Numbered from the stretch's first letter, positions 47,226 through 59,439 are shown. The stretch: DNA of 64,000 nucleotides from Struthio camelus (GCF_040807025.1 NC_090943.1:2501-66500); one strand, 5' to 3'. Translations and numbers: made by a program. The notes: generated by a model not told the origin, from the letters alone.

Positions 47226-50200
47226 GTCGACACGCGAGGGCAGCAGGGAGCACGGCGGGATCACCGCGCATGCGCTCGCTCCCTGGGTGCAGTACTGCAC
47301 TGTCGACACGCGAGGGCAGCAGGGAGCAGGGCGGGATCACCGCGCATGCGGTCGCTCCCTGGCTGCAGTACTGCGCTGTCGACACCCGAGGGCAGCAGGG
47401 AGCACGGCGGGAACACCTAGCATGCGCTCACTCCCTGGCTGCAGTACTGCGCTGTCGACACGCGAGGGCAGCAGGGAGCAGGGCGGGATCACCGCGCATG
47501 CGCTCCCTCCCTGGCTGCAGTACTGCGTTGTCGACACTCGAGGGCAGCAGGGAGCAGGGCGGGATCACCGCGCATGCGCTCCCTCCCTGGCTGCAGTACT
47601 GCACTGTCGACACGCGAGGGCAGCAGGGAGCACGGCGGGATCACCGCGCATGCGCTCGCTCCCTCGCTGCAGTACTGCGCTGTCGACACGCGAGGGCAGC
47701 AGGGAGCAGGGCGGGATCACCGCGCATGCGCTCGCTCCCTGGCTGCAGTACTGCGCTGTCGACACCCGAGGGCAGCAGGGAGCAGGGCGGGATCACCGCG
47801 CATGCGCTCGCTCCCTGGCTGCAGTACTGCACTGTCGACACGCGAGGGCAGCAGGGAGCACGGCGGGATCACCGCGCATGCGCTCCCTCCCTGGCTGCAG
47901 TACTGCGCTGTCGACGCCTGATGGCAGCAGGGAGCACGGCGGGATCACCGCGCATGCGCTCGCTCCCTGGCTGCAGTACTGCGCTGTCGACACCCGAGGG
48001 CAGCAGGGAGCAGGGCGGGATCACCGCGCATGCGCTCGCTCCCTGGCTGCAGTACTGCGTTGTCGACACGCGAGGGCAGCAGGGAGCAGGGCGGGATCAC
48101 CGCGCATGCGGTCGCTCCCTGGGTGCAGTACTGCGTTGTCGACGCCTGATGGCAGCAGGGAGCAGGGCGGGATCACCGCGCATGCGCTCACTCCCTGGCT
48201 GCAGTAGTGCGCTGTCGACACCCGGGGGCAGCAGGGAGCAGGGCGGGATCACCGCGCATGCGGTCGCTCCCTGGCTGCAGTACTGCACTGTCGACACTCG
48301 AGGGCAGCAGGGAGCACGGCGGGATCACCGCGCATGCGCTCGCTCCCTGGCTGCAGTACTGCACTGTCGACACGCGAGGGCAGCAGGGAGCACGGCGGGA
48401 TCACCGCGCATGCGCTCGCTCCCTGGCTGCAGTACTGCGCTGTCGACACCCGAGGGCAGCAGGGAGCAGGGCGGGATCACCGCGCATGCGCTCACTCCCT
48501 GGCTGCAGTACTGCGCTGTCGACACTCGAGGGCAGCAGGGAGCACGGCGGGATCACCGCGCATGCGCTCCCTCCCTGGCTGCAGTACTGCGCTGTCGACA
48601 CGCGAGGGCAGCAGGGAGCAGGGCGGGATCACCGCGCATGCGGTCGCTCCCTGGCTGCAGTACTGCGTTGTCGACACCCGGGGCAGCAGGGAGCAGGGCG
48701 GGATCACCGCGCATGCGCTCGCTCCCTGGCTGCAGTACTGCGCTGTCGACACCCGGGGGCAGCAGGGAGCACGGCGGGATCACCGCGCATGCGCTCGCTC
48801 CCTGGCTGCAGTACTGCGTTGTCGACACGCGAGGGCAGCAGGGAGCAGGGCGGGATCACCGCGCATGCGCTCACTCCCTGGCTGCAGTACTGCGCTGTCG
48901 ACACGCGAGGGCAGCAGGGAGCACGGCGGGATCACCGCGCATGCGGTCGCTCCCTGGGTGCAGTACTGCGTTGTCGACACGCGAGGGCAGCAGGGAGCAC
49001 GGCGGGATCACCGCGCATGCGCTCGCTCCCTGGGTGCAGTACTGCGTTGTCGACACCCGAAGGCAGCAGGGAGCACGGCGGGATCACCGCGCATGCGCTC
49101 ACTCCCTGGCTGCAGTACTGCGTTGTCGACACTCGAGGGCAGCAGGGAGCACGGCGGGATCACCGCGCATGCGCTCCCTCCCTGGGTGCAGTACTGCACT
49201 GTCGACACCCGAGGGCAGCAGGGAGCACGGCGGGATCACCGCGCATGCGCTCGCTCCCTGGCTGCAGTACTGCACTGTCGACACCCGAGGGCAGCAGGGA
49301 GCACGGCGGGATCACCGCGCATGCGCTCACTCCCTGGCTGCAGTACTGCGTTGTCGACACTCGAGGGCAGCAGGGAGCAGGGCGGGATCACCGCGCATGC
49401 GCTCCCTCCCTGGGTGCAGTACTGCACTGTCGACACCCGAGGGCAGCAGGGAGCACGGCGGGATCACCGCGCATGCGCTCGCTCCCTGGCTGCAGTACTG
49501 CGTTGTCGACACGCGAGGGCAGCAGGGAGCACGGCGGGATCAACGCGCATGCGGTCACTCCCTGGCTGCAGTACTGCGTTTTCGACACGCGAGGGCAGCA
49601 GGGAGCAGGGCGGGATCACCGCGCATGCGCTCGCTCCCTGGCTGCAGTACTGCGCTGTCGACACCCGAGGGCAGCAGGGAGCACGGCGGGATCACCGCGC
49701 ATGCGCTCGCCCCCTGGCTGCAGTACTGCGTTGTCGACACCCGAGGGCAGCAGGGAGCACGGCGGGATCACCGCGCATGCGCTCGCTCCCTGGCTGCAGT
49801 ACTGCGCTGTCGACGCCTGATGGCAGCAGGGAGCACGGCGGGATCACCGCGCATGCGCTCGCTCCCTGGCTGCAGTACTGCACTGTCGACACCCGAGGGC
49901 AGCAGGGAGCAGGGCGGGATCACCGCGCATGCGCTCACTCCCTGGGTGCAGTACTGCGTTGTCGACACCCGAGGGCAGCAGGGAGCAGGGCGGGATCACC
50001 GCGCATGCGCTCGCTCCCTGGCTGCAGTACTGCGCTGTCGACACCCGAGGGCAGCAGGGAGCAGGGCGGGATCACCGCGCATGCGCTCGCTCCCTGGGTG
50101 CAGTACTGCGTTGTCGACGCCTGATGGCAGCAGGGAGCACGGCGGGATCACCGCGCATGCGCTCGCCCCCTGGGTGCAGTACTGCGTTGTCGACACCCGA

Positions 50201-52200
50201 GGGCAGCAGGGAGCACGGCGGGATCACCGCGCATGCGGTCGCTCCCTGGCTGCAGTACTGCGCTGTCGACGCCTGATGGCAGCAGGGAGCACGGCGGGAT
50301 CACCGCGCATGCGCTCGCTCCCTGGCTGCAGTACTGCACTGTCGACACCCGAGGGCAGCAGGGAGCAGGGCGGGATCACCGCGCATGCGCTCACTCCCTG
50401 GGTGCAGTACTGGTTGTCGACGCCTGATGGCAGCAGGGAGCAGGGCGGGATCACCGCGCATGCGCTCGCTCCCTGGCTGCAGTACTGCGCTGTCGACACC
50501 CGAGGGCAGCAGGGAGCAGGGCGGGATCACCGCGCATGCGCTCACTCCCTGGGTGCAGTACTGGTTGTCGACGCCTGATGGCAGCAGGGAGCAGGGCGGG
50601 ATCACCGCGCATGCGCTCGCTCCCTGGCTGCAGTACTGCACTGTCGACACGCGAGGGCAGCAGGGAGCACGGCGGGATCACCGCGCATGCGGTCACTCCC
50701 TGGCTGCAGTACTGCGTTGTCGACACTCGAGGGCAGCAGGGAGCAGGGCGGGATCACCGCGCATGCGCTCCCTCCCTGGCTGCAGTACTGCGTTGTCGAC
50801 ACGCGAGGGCAGCAGGGAGCAGGGCGGGATCACCGCGCATGCGCTCGCTCCCTGGCTGCAGTACTGCGCTGTCGACACACGGGGCAGCAGGGAGCAGGGC
50901 GGGATCACCGCGCATGCGCTCGCTCCCTGGCTGCAGTACTGCACTGTCGACACGCGAGGGCAGCAGGGAGCACGGCGGGATCACCGCGCATGCGCTCGCT
51001 CCCTGGCTGCAGTACTGCGCTGTCGACACGCGAGGGCAGCAGGGAGCACGGCGGGATCACCGCGCATGCGCTCGCTCCCTGGCTGCAGTACTGCGCTGTC
51101 GACACCCGAGGGCAGCAGGGAGCAGGGCGGGATCACCGCGCATGCGCTCGCACCCTGGCTGCAGTACTGCACTGTCGACACGCGAGGGCAGCAGGGAGCA
51201 CGGCGGGATCACCGCGCATGCGCTCGCTCCCTGGCTGCAGTACTGCGCTGTCGACACGCGAGGGCAGCAGGGAGCACGGCGGGATCACCGCGCATGCGCT
51301 CACTCCCTGGGTGCAGTACTGCGTTGTCGACACGCGAGGGCAGCAGGGAGCAGGGCGGGATCACCGCGCATGCGCTCACTCCCTGGGTGCAGTACTGCGT
51401 TGTCGACGCCTGATGGCAGCAGGGAGCACGGCGGGATCACCGCGCATGCGCTCCCTCCCTGGCTGCAGTACTGCACTGTCGACACGCGAGGGCAGCAGGG
51501 AGCAGGGCGGGATCACCGCGCATGCGCTCGCTCCCTGGCTGCAGTACTGCACTGTCGACACGCGAGGGCAGCAGGGAGCACGGCGGGATCACCGCGCATG
51601 CGCTCACTCCCTGGGTGCAGTACTGCGCTGTCGACGCCTGATGGCAGCAGGGAGCACGGCGGGATCACCGCGCATGCGCTCCCTCCCTGGCTGCAGTACT
51701 GCGTTGTCGACACGCGAGGGCAGCAGGGAGCACGGCGGGATCAACGCGCATGCGCTCGCTCCCTGGGTGCAGTACTGCGTTGTCGACGCCTGATGGCAGC
51801 AGGGAGCAGGGCGGGATCACCGCGCATGCGCTCACTCCCTGGGTGCAGTACTGCGTTGTCGACGCCTGATGGCAGCAGGGAGCACGGCGGGATCACCGCG
51901 CATGCGCTCGCTCCCTGGCTGCAGTACTGCGCTGTCGACACGCGAGGGCAGCAGGGAGCACGGCGGGATCACCGCGCATGCGCTCCCTCCCTGGCTGCAG
52001 TACTGCACTGTCGACACCCGAGGGCAGCAGGGAGCAGGGCGGGATCACCGCGCATGCGCTCGCTCCCTGGCTGCAGTACTGCGCTGTCGACACCCGAGGG
52101 CAGCAGGGAGCACGGCGGGATCACCGCGCATGCGCTCCCTCCCTGGCTGCAGTACTGCACTGTCGACACCCGAGGGCAGCAGGGAGCACAGGGAAGCCCA
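47226..52200. repeat. 76-bp array, 66 units with NRF1 and CTCF-like sites
   Basis: Phase marker GTCGAC runs from 47226 to 52162: 4,936 bp = 65 x 76 minus 4. The four missing bases are single-base deletions that I can place (near 48679, 50411, 50563 and 50880). One unit near 49570 has TTCGAC instead. Each unit carries CGCGCATGCGCT (NRF1 core palindrome) and TGCAGTACTG followed by ACAC(G/C)CGAGGGCAGCAG, resembling the CTCF upstream element plus core. All are in the same orientation. Units vary at a few fixed positions only. Frames up to 1,102 codons exist because the unit lacks stops in most phases; they are not genes. Confidence 0.97.
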
Positions 52201-52720
52201 GTTCGCCCTCGCTGGCTGCAGTACTGCGTTGTCATCGCCCGAGGACTTCATGGGGGGAGTCGGGGGCAGTGCTCCTGCGTTTTCCGCCTGGCTGCAGTTC
52301 TGATCTGTAATCAGGTTATGGCAGCTGTGAGCAGTGCGGCGGCGCTGCGCAGGGGTGAGCCGTCCTGCTGCAGCGGTGGAATTCCATCGCCCGAGGGCAG
52401 CTCTGCGCAGATCCGCACCAGTTCGCAGTCGTTCCTCGGCTGGCTGCAGTACTGGGGTTTAACCACCCGAGGGCAGCACTGTGCCTGCGTTAATCACCGG
52501 GCTGCAGTACTGTTTGTCGTCACTTGGGGGCAGCAGGCAGCAGAGCGGTGCTGCTGCGCCCGCCTGAGCTGAGCGGCTGCAGTAGTGGGGTGTCGCCGCC
52601 CGAGGGCAGCAAGGAGCTGGTCCGCCTCAGTGCGCGTGCAAGACACCGCTGTCTGCAGTACGGGGCCGCCCGACCAGAGGGCAGCAGCGGGGGCGGTGCA
52701 ACCATGCGCATGCGCCGGTC
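52200..52720. repeat. Decayed right edge of the 76-bp array
   Basis: About seven degenerate units of irregular length. They keep CTGCAGTACTG and the CCCGAGGGCAGCA block (for example 52440-52475, 52500-52535, 52578-52612) while the NRF1 palindrome and flanks are mostly lost. A GACCAGAGGGCAGCAG variant lies near 52671-52686. Confidence 0.8.
52705..52716. promoter_or_regulatory. NRF1-like site
   Basis: TGCGCATGCGCC, a near-perfect match to YGCGCAYGCGCR, at the outer border of the decayed array. Confidence 0.6.
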
Positions 52721-53150
52721 GGCTGGTGGCCACGTGGAGCGTCCTCTGGCGGCGGCCGCTCCCCGCCCCCCCCCCCCCCCCCAAAAAGCGGCCGTTTGGG
52801 CCTCCCCGACGCTTTCGTATCGTCCCCGCTGGGCACCTCTCTCCTGCCGGAGGAGACGGTGGCGGGGACCTCCCGAGCACCCCGTGTCCCGGCGGCGGCG
52901 CAGCACCGGGGCGCAGCAGCGCCGAGGGGTGGCGGCAGCACCTGGGCGAGCAGGCGGAGCAGGCCTCGGGCGGTGGGGCGGACCGGGTGCCCGCAGTCAG
53001 GGCCCAGGGCATGGGCCCCAGCCGGGGCTTGCCTTGTCCTCATCGATGTATGGCAAGCTTGCAGCCACTTCCATCTGGTTAGGGAAAACAGCATCATTCC
53101 CTTGTTCCAGCTCTGCTCCTGACGCCTTTCCAGCACCTCCCATTGCAGTG
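52720..53150. other. GC-rich shoulder
   Basis: GC-rich, CpG-containing, with a C homopolymer at about 52767-52782, grading into ordinary DNA. It may be the right half of the island; no gene seen. Confidence 0.4.
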
Positions 53151-53189
53151 GGCTGCTGCTACTAGAAAGTTATGGATAGGCTGCTCTAA

Positions 53190-53960
53190 GAAATGCGACC
53201 CTCTTAACTCAGGACTGATGGGAAGGACCCTTTATTTCACACAAAGCTTTGGCCTTCTGTCAGCTTGCTGTTTCCCCAATTACAGAACCCGTATACTGAT
53301 CTTGGGGTTGCACTAATTGTGTGCTGTACTCAAATTGACCTCAAATCCTGCCCCATACAGTGATTTTTTTAAGGCTCTGATACTTTGCTCTTGCACCTCT
53401 TCTGTAGCTCTGCCCACCACTGCATTCTCCATGTAAGATAACACCTTTTCTGTATTCTCTACAGGCAATTCTTTAATGCCTCTGACAAGGACCACATGTT
53501 ATTGCAGGTGCATTGTTAAACCCCTACCAGACTGGAGGCTAGGAATGTTGTTTGTCTCTTATCTGTAAAAGACAATCTGTAAATGGACTTTTCTTTAGTA
53601 AGGGGAATGGCAAAGAAACAGCGCTGTAATTGGCAGCCACTTGTTATCATCTTGCCACTTACCAACACCCTTGGGCACACGAGGTACATAGGAGCTATCC
53701 TCCCTGGGACACCATGCAAAAATACTGCTTGAGGGGCGGGCGGCCTGCTTCCCCACACCTTCAGGTCATTTGCATCTACATGAGTGAGGGCACCCATACA
53801 AGCCTCCTTTGGGGAGGACCCTCAGCCCTAAAGGCAAGACCAAAACAAAACAGGGAGAGTCAAATACACATTCCAGGCAGACCCTACCCTGTGCACTCAC
53901 GGTGCAGAGTACTGCCAGGCCCCTGAAACCCCCCAGGCTTTTTTCCCCACACCTTTGCCT
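53190..53960. repeat. Diverged subtelomeric module, fullest copy
   Basis: Contains all blocks seen separately at 43.3, 45.96-46.15, 41.2 and 57.3-57.7 kb, in one order: GGACCC..GCTTTGGCCTT, GGGGTTGCACTAA, AACACCTTTTCTGTATTCTC, CACTTGTTATC, CTTACCAACACCCTTGGGCA and GAGTGAGGGCACCC..GGGGAGGACCCT. CpG content is low compared with the 41-46 kb copies. Confidence 0.7.
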
Positions 53961-56676
53961 TGAGGTGGGCAGGAGAAATCCAGGCACCCGCAGCCACCCC
54001 AGGGACACCCTCACCTCTCTGGTACTGCCGAGCCCTCAGGGCAAAGTGGTCCTGGTCCTTACCTGCCCTAGGTGACAAGAAACTCATCACCAGCACACAG
54101 CCCTACAGTGTGCCCACCTCTGCTCCTGCTGCTTCACCCAGGCTTCATGACTGAAAGTGCACCCGCTTCCCTAGGGACACAAACATCTGTTTGAATAATG
54201 GCGACAGTCTTGCTACTGGGGATCACTTGACTCTGTTCCCCATGGACAGCCATGTTTCTGCGCTCCAGCATCATCCAACTCCCTGGAGCAGCACAGGGCA
54301 AAAGGTATTTTTGACCTACAAACATTTCAGCACATAAGAATGAAATGCTGTGATGGCATATCTTACTTGACAAGCTTATTTCTATATGGGGTGCAAAGTA
54401 AACTCTAAGCACTGCTGTAATTCTGGATTTGAAATGCACATGCATTATTACTGTAAAGGCCAAAGTAATGATTTCTTATGCAGAGAAACAAATTCCAAAC
54501 CCTGCTACCTATTAAGTGCCACCACAGTTATGACTTTATGGAAGGGGACAGACGCACCCTGTTTTGATATAATACCTTGTAAATGGGGCAGGAACAAGCG
54601 CAGACTGGACCAGCAGCCACCAGCACTGGCAAATTCAAAATGCTCATTTACAAATCTGTTACACATGTGCGTATGCACAAACACTAGCACACTGCCCACT
54701 CACTGAGACAGATTCTCAGTGACATGCCCAGGGAGTGCAGCAATTAATTCCTGTGATGACCAGATATTTTGTGATCCAGTTGGGGGCGAGAGGGGAGAGA
54801 AAAATTAGTAAGTCACTGCCCAAAGCAGCCCTGGACAAGGGCTAATTTATTGTGTGGGAGCGGGGAAAAAGTGTGTAATGCAAAAAGTGTATGCATTCAT
54901 ATAGTTCTACTTTTTTTCAATATCTGAACAAATGCTTTTTCTTTCTCCCAGAAGAGTTCAGCACGCGCTCTGGACAAACACTGTAAGGCCAGCATATCCT
55001 GCCTCAATATGAATAAATGCCAAACAACACTGAATGCTGTTAAACAGCTGTTAAAACCATCAGGATTCTCTTTCTCCACTCTCTACAGAAGCTCAGTAGC
55101 TAGTCCTCCTCCTTCTGTCTTGACACGTCTGGAACACTGAGCTATTGACTACTCTCAGCTGCCTCCTGCAACACTACATCAGCATTAGAAGCACATCCAC
55201 CATGCTGTTTGGTACTGGCTCAGAAAGGTGTTTCCTTTACTCTGAAAAAAAAAAAAAAAGGCAAGGTCATTCCTGCAAAGCACATACGTATATGAACATA
55301 AGCACGAGGGAGGTGATGCACAATGACACAATCTTTGTTTTACACTCAGTTATGACGGTAAGACAGTTAAGACAAACGTCAGCATAGAAAGATGAAAAGG
55401 TTTTTCAAAGAGGGCAAATGACAGCTGGAAATACTAGCCTCAGAGAGAGACAGAACCTGTGACCACCCAGTGGTACATTTGGTTCACAAACCTGAATGAT
55501 GCACAACAGCATATCCAATAGGCTGACACGGTGCAAAGAGATTCCCCTCCCTTCTCCCCAGGCAAGGAAGATAAATGAGTATTAGTTTCATTCAAAAAAA
55601 AAAAAAAGAACAGTAATTCTGTAAAGTCCAGATGTTTCCACCTTTCCACTTTGAGACAAAAAGGCCCTCAAAACATATTAATGCATGCAAAAAACTGCCT
55701 GTGCGCTCAGTTTCACAGCTAAGTGACTTTGCTTTCTCTCCTGTTTAAAAACATACATAACCTGACACCTAAGAGTTTGGGCAAGGGAAATGAAGAGCAG
55801 AAATGTCTCCAAATTCCAGGGCCGAAGTTGCACCTTGGCACACAGTTACAGCATGCAAAGTCATTATTACAGCTGCTAATGGAATATTATCCTTTTGTGC
55901 AAAAAATATTATCCTTTTGTACAAGTATAAAGTGAATGTACCATAAAAGCCAGGCATAGCGAATGAGTTTCTCTAGGATTTCAGGTTCAAAATGAAGCAA
56001 GGATGTCTGAGAGAACTGGGGCACATAGGAAAAGGAAATGGGGTAGATGTCTTGAGATTTTTTCCGATCTTGAAGTGGGATTATAAAACCATTCCCATTG
56101 TCTGTGTTGGCTGTTGTCAAAAACCTTTTATAATGGAGATTCTGAAATCTGCTGGGGCAGATCCCAAGTAAGGGATGTTTGCATAGAGTATGTCTACCGC
56201 ACTAAAGCATTAAAATATCAGCACTCTGATCATCTTTTGTGGTCCCACAGGCAACAAGCCAAGAAAGCTTGTTCAGTTTCTAACATATCTGGAATTTTTG
56301 AGCAACGATCACAGCCTAAAGGCTGTTACCATGTGAAAAAGACTAATGGCTTGATCACCCATAAACCACTTACCTGGCTTGAATACTGCAGGTATTAATA
56401 ATGAAAGTATACAGCCTTCTAAAAAGGGCAAATACTGTCTTTTAGAAGTTTGTAGTAGATCCTCAGGGTTGTAATTTCTTTTGATTGTTAGCCACGTTCT
56501 TGCAAGCAAGCTGCAAAAACTTTAAGACAACAGAAAACTTTGCCTTCAAGTCAGAATTTTCTGCTCCCTGGGGCTTACAGCAACTCTATTGTCTGGTAAA
56601 ATCTGTACTAAACCTTACAGCAAATCACGAGGTGCTTTCTCCAGGAGGTCTGACCACTGTATCCCTTTCACTGCAG
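53960..56676. other. AT-richer single-copy DNA
   Basis: Ordinary sequence with short A-runs (55245-55259, 55594-55607). No gene, RNA or mobile element recognised. Confidence 0.45.
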
Positions 56677-56913
56677 GTTTTTCTTAATATCATGGTCCAT
56701 GCGATAAGCAAAATTGTACAATCAATGTTTAAATCTGCTTTAAGTGCTTTTCAGAAGAGAATAGCTTATCAAAATGAGATATTACAGCGTTTAGTCTTCA
56801 CTACATGTGGTACCTTGATGGCATGGACTTATTTAAAACACCAGAAACGTACACTTTTCACAGTATGTTCAAGGAAGAAACATACACTTCGTCTCAAGCA
56901 TGACTGTTGGTAA
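56677..56913 (+). CDS. Candidate terminal exon, 78 codons, unrecognised
   Basis: A good plus-strand acceptor (ATCCCTTTCACTGCAG) precedes 56677 and opens in phase 0 to a TAG/TAA-type stop at 56911-56913. The peptide starts VFLNIMVHAISKIVQSMF, is helix-prone, and ends basic. The frame is also open upstream to 56485, so splicing is not required. No family recognised and no nearby polyA signal seen. Confidence 0.2.
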   Translation, partial: VFLNIMVHAISKIVQSMFKSALSAFQKRIAYQNEILQRLVFTTCGTLMAWTYLKHQKRTLFTVCSRKKHTLRLKHDCW

Positions 56914-57289
56914 AAAGCTACAACGGCGTTAGATAACAAACCTAGACAGGCAGTTACTCACTTCAGGCCTTTGGCTCTAGGCGCTTCCAGTGGATGCAGT
57001 CAAAGATCTCTTTTTCACGACCCACTGGTAGGACCTTCCCAGCAACTCCAGCGAGCGTGTAATAGATGAGATTTAAAAGGCAGAAATTCTGTACTACCCC
57101 AAACTGCCAAATGAACTGCAAGATTAAGACAAACTGCTGCAAGCAAAATGGATTTGGACAGAAGCCACAGACCTTTTCACGTGATCACAGCGGTATCGAA
57201 GTATTAGGTCCTATTAGTGCCAAAGCAAATGAGACATCTAATTGCCTTTGAGGCCACAGGCTTATGCAATTTTAAAATGAGAGAAATGG

Positions 57290-57700
57290 ATAGTCAGTCC
57301 TCCTCCCCTCCACATCAGGTAACACCTTTTCTTTATTCTCTGCAAAAACCATTCTAGCACTTCTCTAACACGACTGTGTGTTACTGCAGGCATATTGTGA
57401 AATCCCCATGGGACCTGAAGACAGGTTTGTCTCTAAATGTGACAATCAATCTGTAAATTGATTTTCTTCAGTAAAGTCTAGGAAACACGTAGCTCTATAA
57501 CTGACAGCCACTTGTTATCTTCTTGGAACTTTTCAAAACCCTCGGGCATGCATGCTACACAGGAGCTATCTTCCTGAGGATGCCACACCAAAATCCTGCT
57601 CAAGGGCCAGCCCAGCTCCCCACATCTCCAGGCCGCCTGCATCTGCAAGAGTGAGGGTGCACACATCAGCTGCTTTGGGGAGGAACCTCACCCCTAAAGT
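57290..57700. repeat. Diverged subtelomeric module, copy at 57 kb
   Basis: GTAACACCTTTTCTTTATTC, GACAGCCACTTGTTATCTTC, AACCCTCGGGCATGCATGCT and GAGTGAGGGTGCACACATCA align in order with 53.44-53.83 kb. It is followed directly by purine-rich tract 2; at 41 kb the homologous block follows, rather than precedes, purine tract 1. Confidence 0.7.
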
Positions 57701-57719
57701 TGAGAGTGACAAGGAGACT

Positions 57720-58522
57720 GAAGAAAGGGGTACGGAGGACAGAAGAGAGAAACAGAAAGGGAAAGAGAGGGACGGGGAGCCAGACAAAGGGATGGAGAGA
57801 GAGACAGGGATGGGGAGCCAGACAAAAAGACAGCAGGCCAGAGCGCAGAACAATGAGTTAAAAAGAAGGCTGGAGAGGCAGACCAAGAGATAGGGAGCAG
57901 GAGAGAGGAAAAGAGGAACAGAGAGGATGAGAGGGACAGGGCAGGGAGGGGAACAGAGAGGGGAGAGGAAGATAGCGATAGAGAGAGGGACAGGGGTGTG
58001 GAAAAAGAAGAAAAGACAGCGAGCCAGACAGAGGGATAGAAAGAGATGGATGGAGGGCCTGCACAAAGGGACACGGAGCAGGAGAGAGGAAGAGAGGGAT
58101 GTAGAGGTGGACAGAGGGACAGGAAAAGAGAGAGGACAAGCTGAACAGAGGGATGGGGAGGGAAGAGAATAAAAGAGGGATGGAGAGCTGAGCAGAGGAA
58201 CAGGGAGTCAGAGGGAGGACTGGAAAGAGCAAAAGAGGGATGGAGAAGCAGAGGGATAGGGAGAGAAAGAGAGGGATGAGGAGCTGGACAAAGGAACAGG
58301 GAGTGAAAGAGAAGGATGGGGAGGTGCACAGAGGAACAGAGGTCCAGAGAGAGGAATGCAAAGGTAGAACGAAGGATGGGGAGAGCAAGAGAGGGACAGG
58401 GATCTGGACAGAGGTGCAAAGGGCCAGACAGTGGTATGGGAAGTGAATGAGAAGGCTAGAGCAGTGGATAAAGGACTGAGGAGCCGACAGAGAGGTGGGA
58501 AGCAGAAGAGAGGAAAGAAAGA
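57720..58522. repeat. Purine-rich degenerate minisatellite, tract 2 (left part)
   Basis: Words such as AGAGGGATGGGGAGCTGGAC and GGAAGAGAGGGATGTAGAGG recur at irregular 20-40 bp spacing. It is interrupted at 58523 by the LTR-like element and continues at about 59440. Confidence 0.85.
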
Positions 58523-59432
58523 TGTTGATAAGCGCCACACAGGCAAGCATGGGACTCAGGATGGTGCAGCCCATAGAAGAGGGATTTGCTCTGGAGTGCT
58601 CCCCAAGAGTCTAGGAACCTCAGGTGCACCACGGCCAGAGTCACCACACTGTGGGGTTGCCATAGCCCTCCAGTGACCCCATGAGTGCAGAGCAAACCTG
58701 CTCAGCAAAGGGGAAGTGACACCGCAGACTCACATCATAAGCATCTACGTACTGCTGAATATGCATACTGATAGGTGTTGAATGTGCATACCGATAGCTG
58801 TTGCCCATACTGCTGAGCATCCTGTTAACCATCCTATTGGTATCCATACTGTTATCGCCTGAGGACCTCTGTTCTATTGTCCAACTGTGGTCTGGCATTG
58901 ATCAACTGAATAATGAACTAAGCCTGGGAAGGAAAAAAGGAAGTCACATACCTCTGTGTGGACTCAGACTCACTGTCAGCTGGCCTGCGGACCCAACAAT
59001 CCACCCGTCAGTGGGGACGCCCCTGACGCCAACCACCAGAGAGAACCTGAATCGTCTCGGCACAGCTCGAGCGTGGTGAGAACAATCTGGGGAAAACTGT
59101 ATCGGCAGGGTGGCCCATAAGGACAAGGAAAGGGCGAGAGCGGTCATTATACCGTGCATCTGAGAACGGTCATTGTACCGTGCATCCGTGGCTTAACCAC
59201 AGAGCTCTGATACGTGTATTCTATGTTTAGTTCTTTACTATACTTTTTAGCTTTGTTATACTTGTAAATTGACTGCTGTTAATTGTTTAGTGTTGTCCAG
59301 TGTCCATCCTATGTGTAGAACCGCTCAGCTCTAATAAATTCTTACATCTAACAAAGGATGATCTCTCGAGTTCAGTGCAACTAACCGCAGAAGCCAAAAG
59401 AATCCCAAACACCCCTCTAGCGGTCTGTCACA
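58523..59432 (+). mobile_element. Probable solo LTR of an endogenous retrovirus
   Basis: A roughly 910-bp block unlike its surroundings is inserted in purine-rich satellite. It begins TGTTGA and ends TGTCACA, compatible with TG...CA termini. Flanks AAAGA and GAAGA could be a 5-bp target duplication with one mismatch. Near the right end are a TATA-like stretch (about 59238), AATAAA at 59334 and about 95 bp of possible R-U5. A 26-bp direct duplication (CGGTCATT(A/G)TACCGTGCATC) is at about 59136-59188. No internal retroviral genes are present. Family not identified. Confidence 0.55.
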
Positions 59433-59439
59433 GAAGAAG

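Noticed and set aside
47270..50578. 1,102-codon plus-strand open frame, and dozens of MST-x-QYCSQG minus-strand frames
   Set aside because: They follow the 76-bp period, which shifts frame each unit and lacks stops in most phases. All three frames give the same peptides in rotation, and the nucleotide unit is explained by regulatory motifs.
47226..52200. CRISPR-like direct repeat array
   Set aside because: No spacers of variable sequence between constant repeats. The whole 76-bp unit is repeated and the host is a vertebrate.
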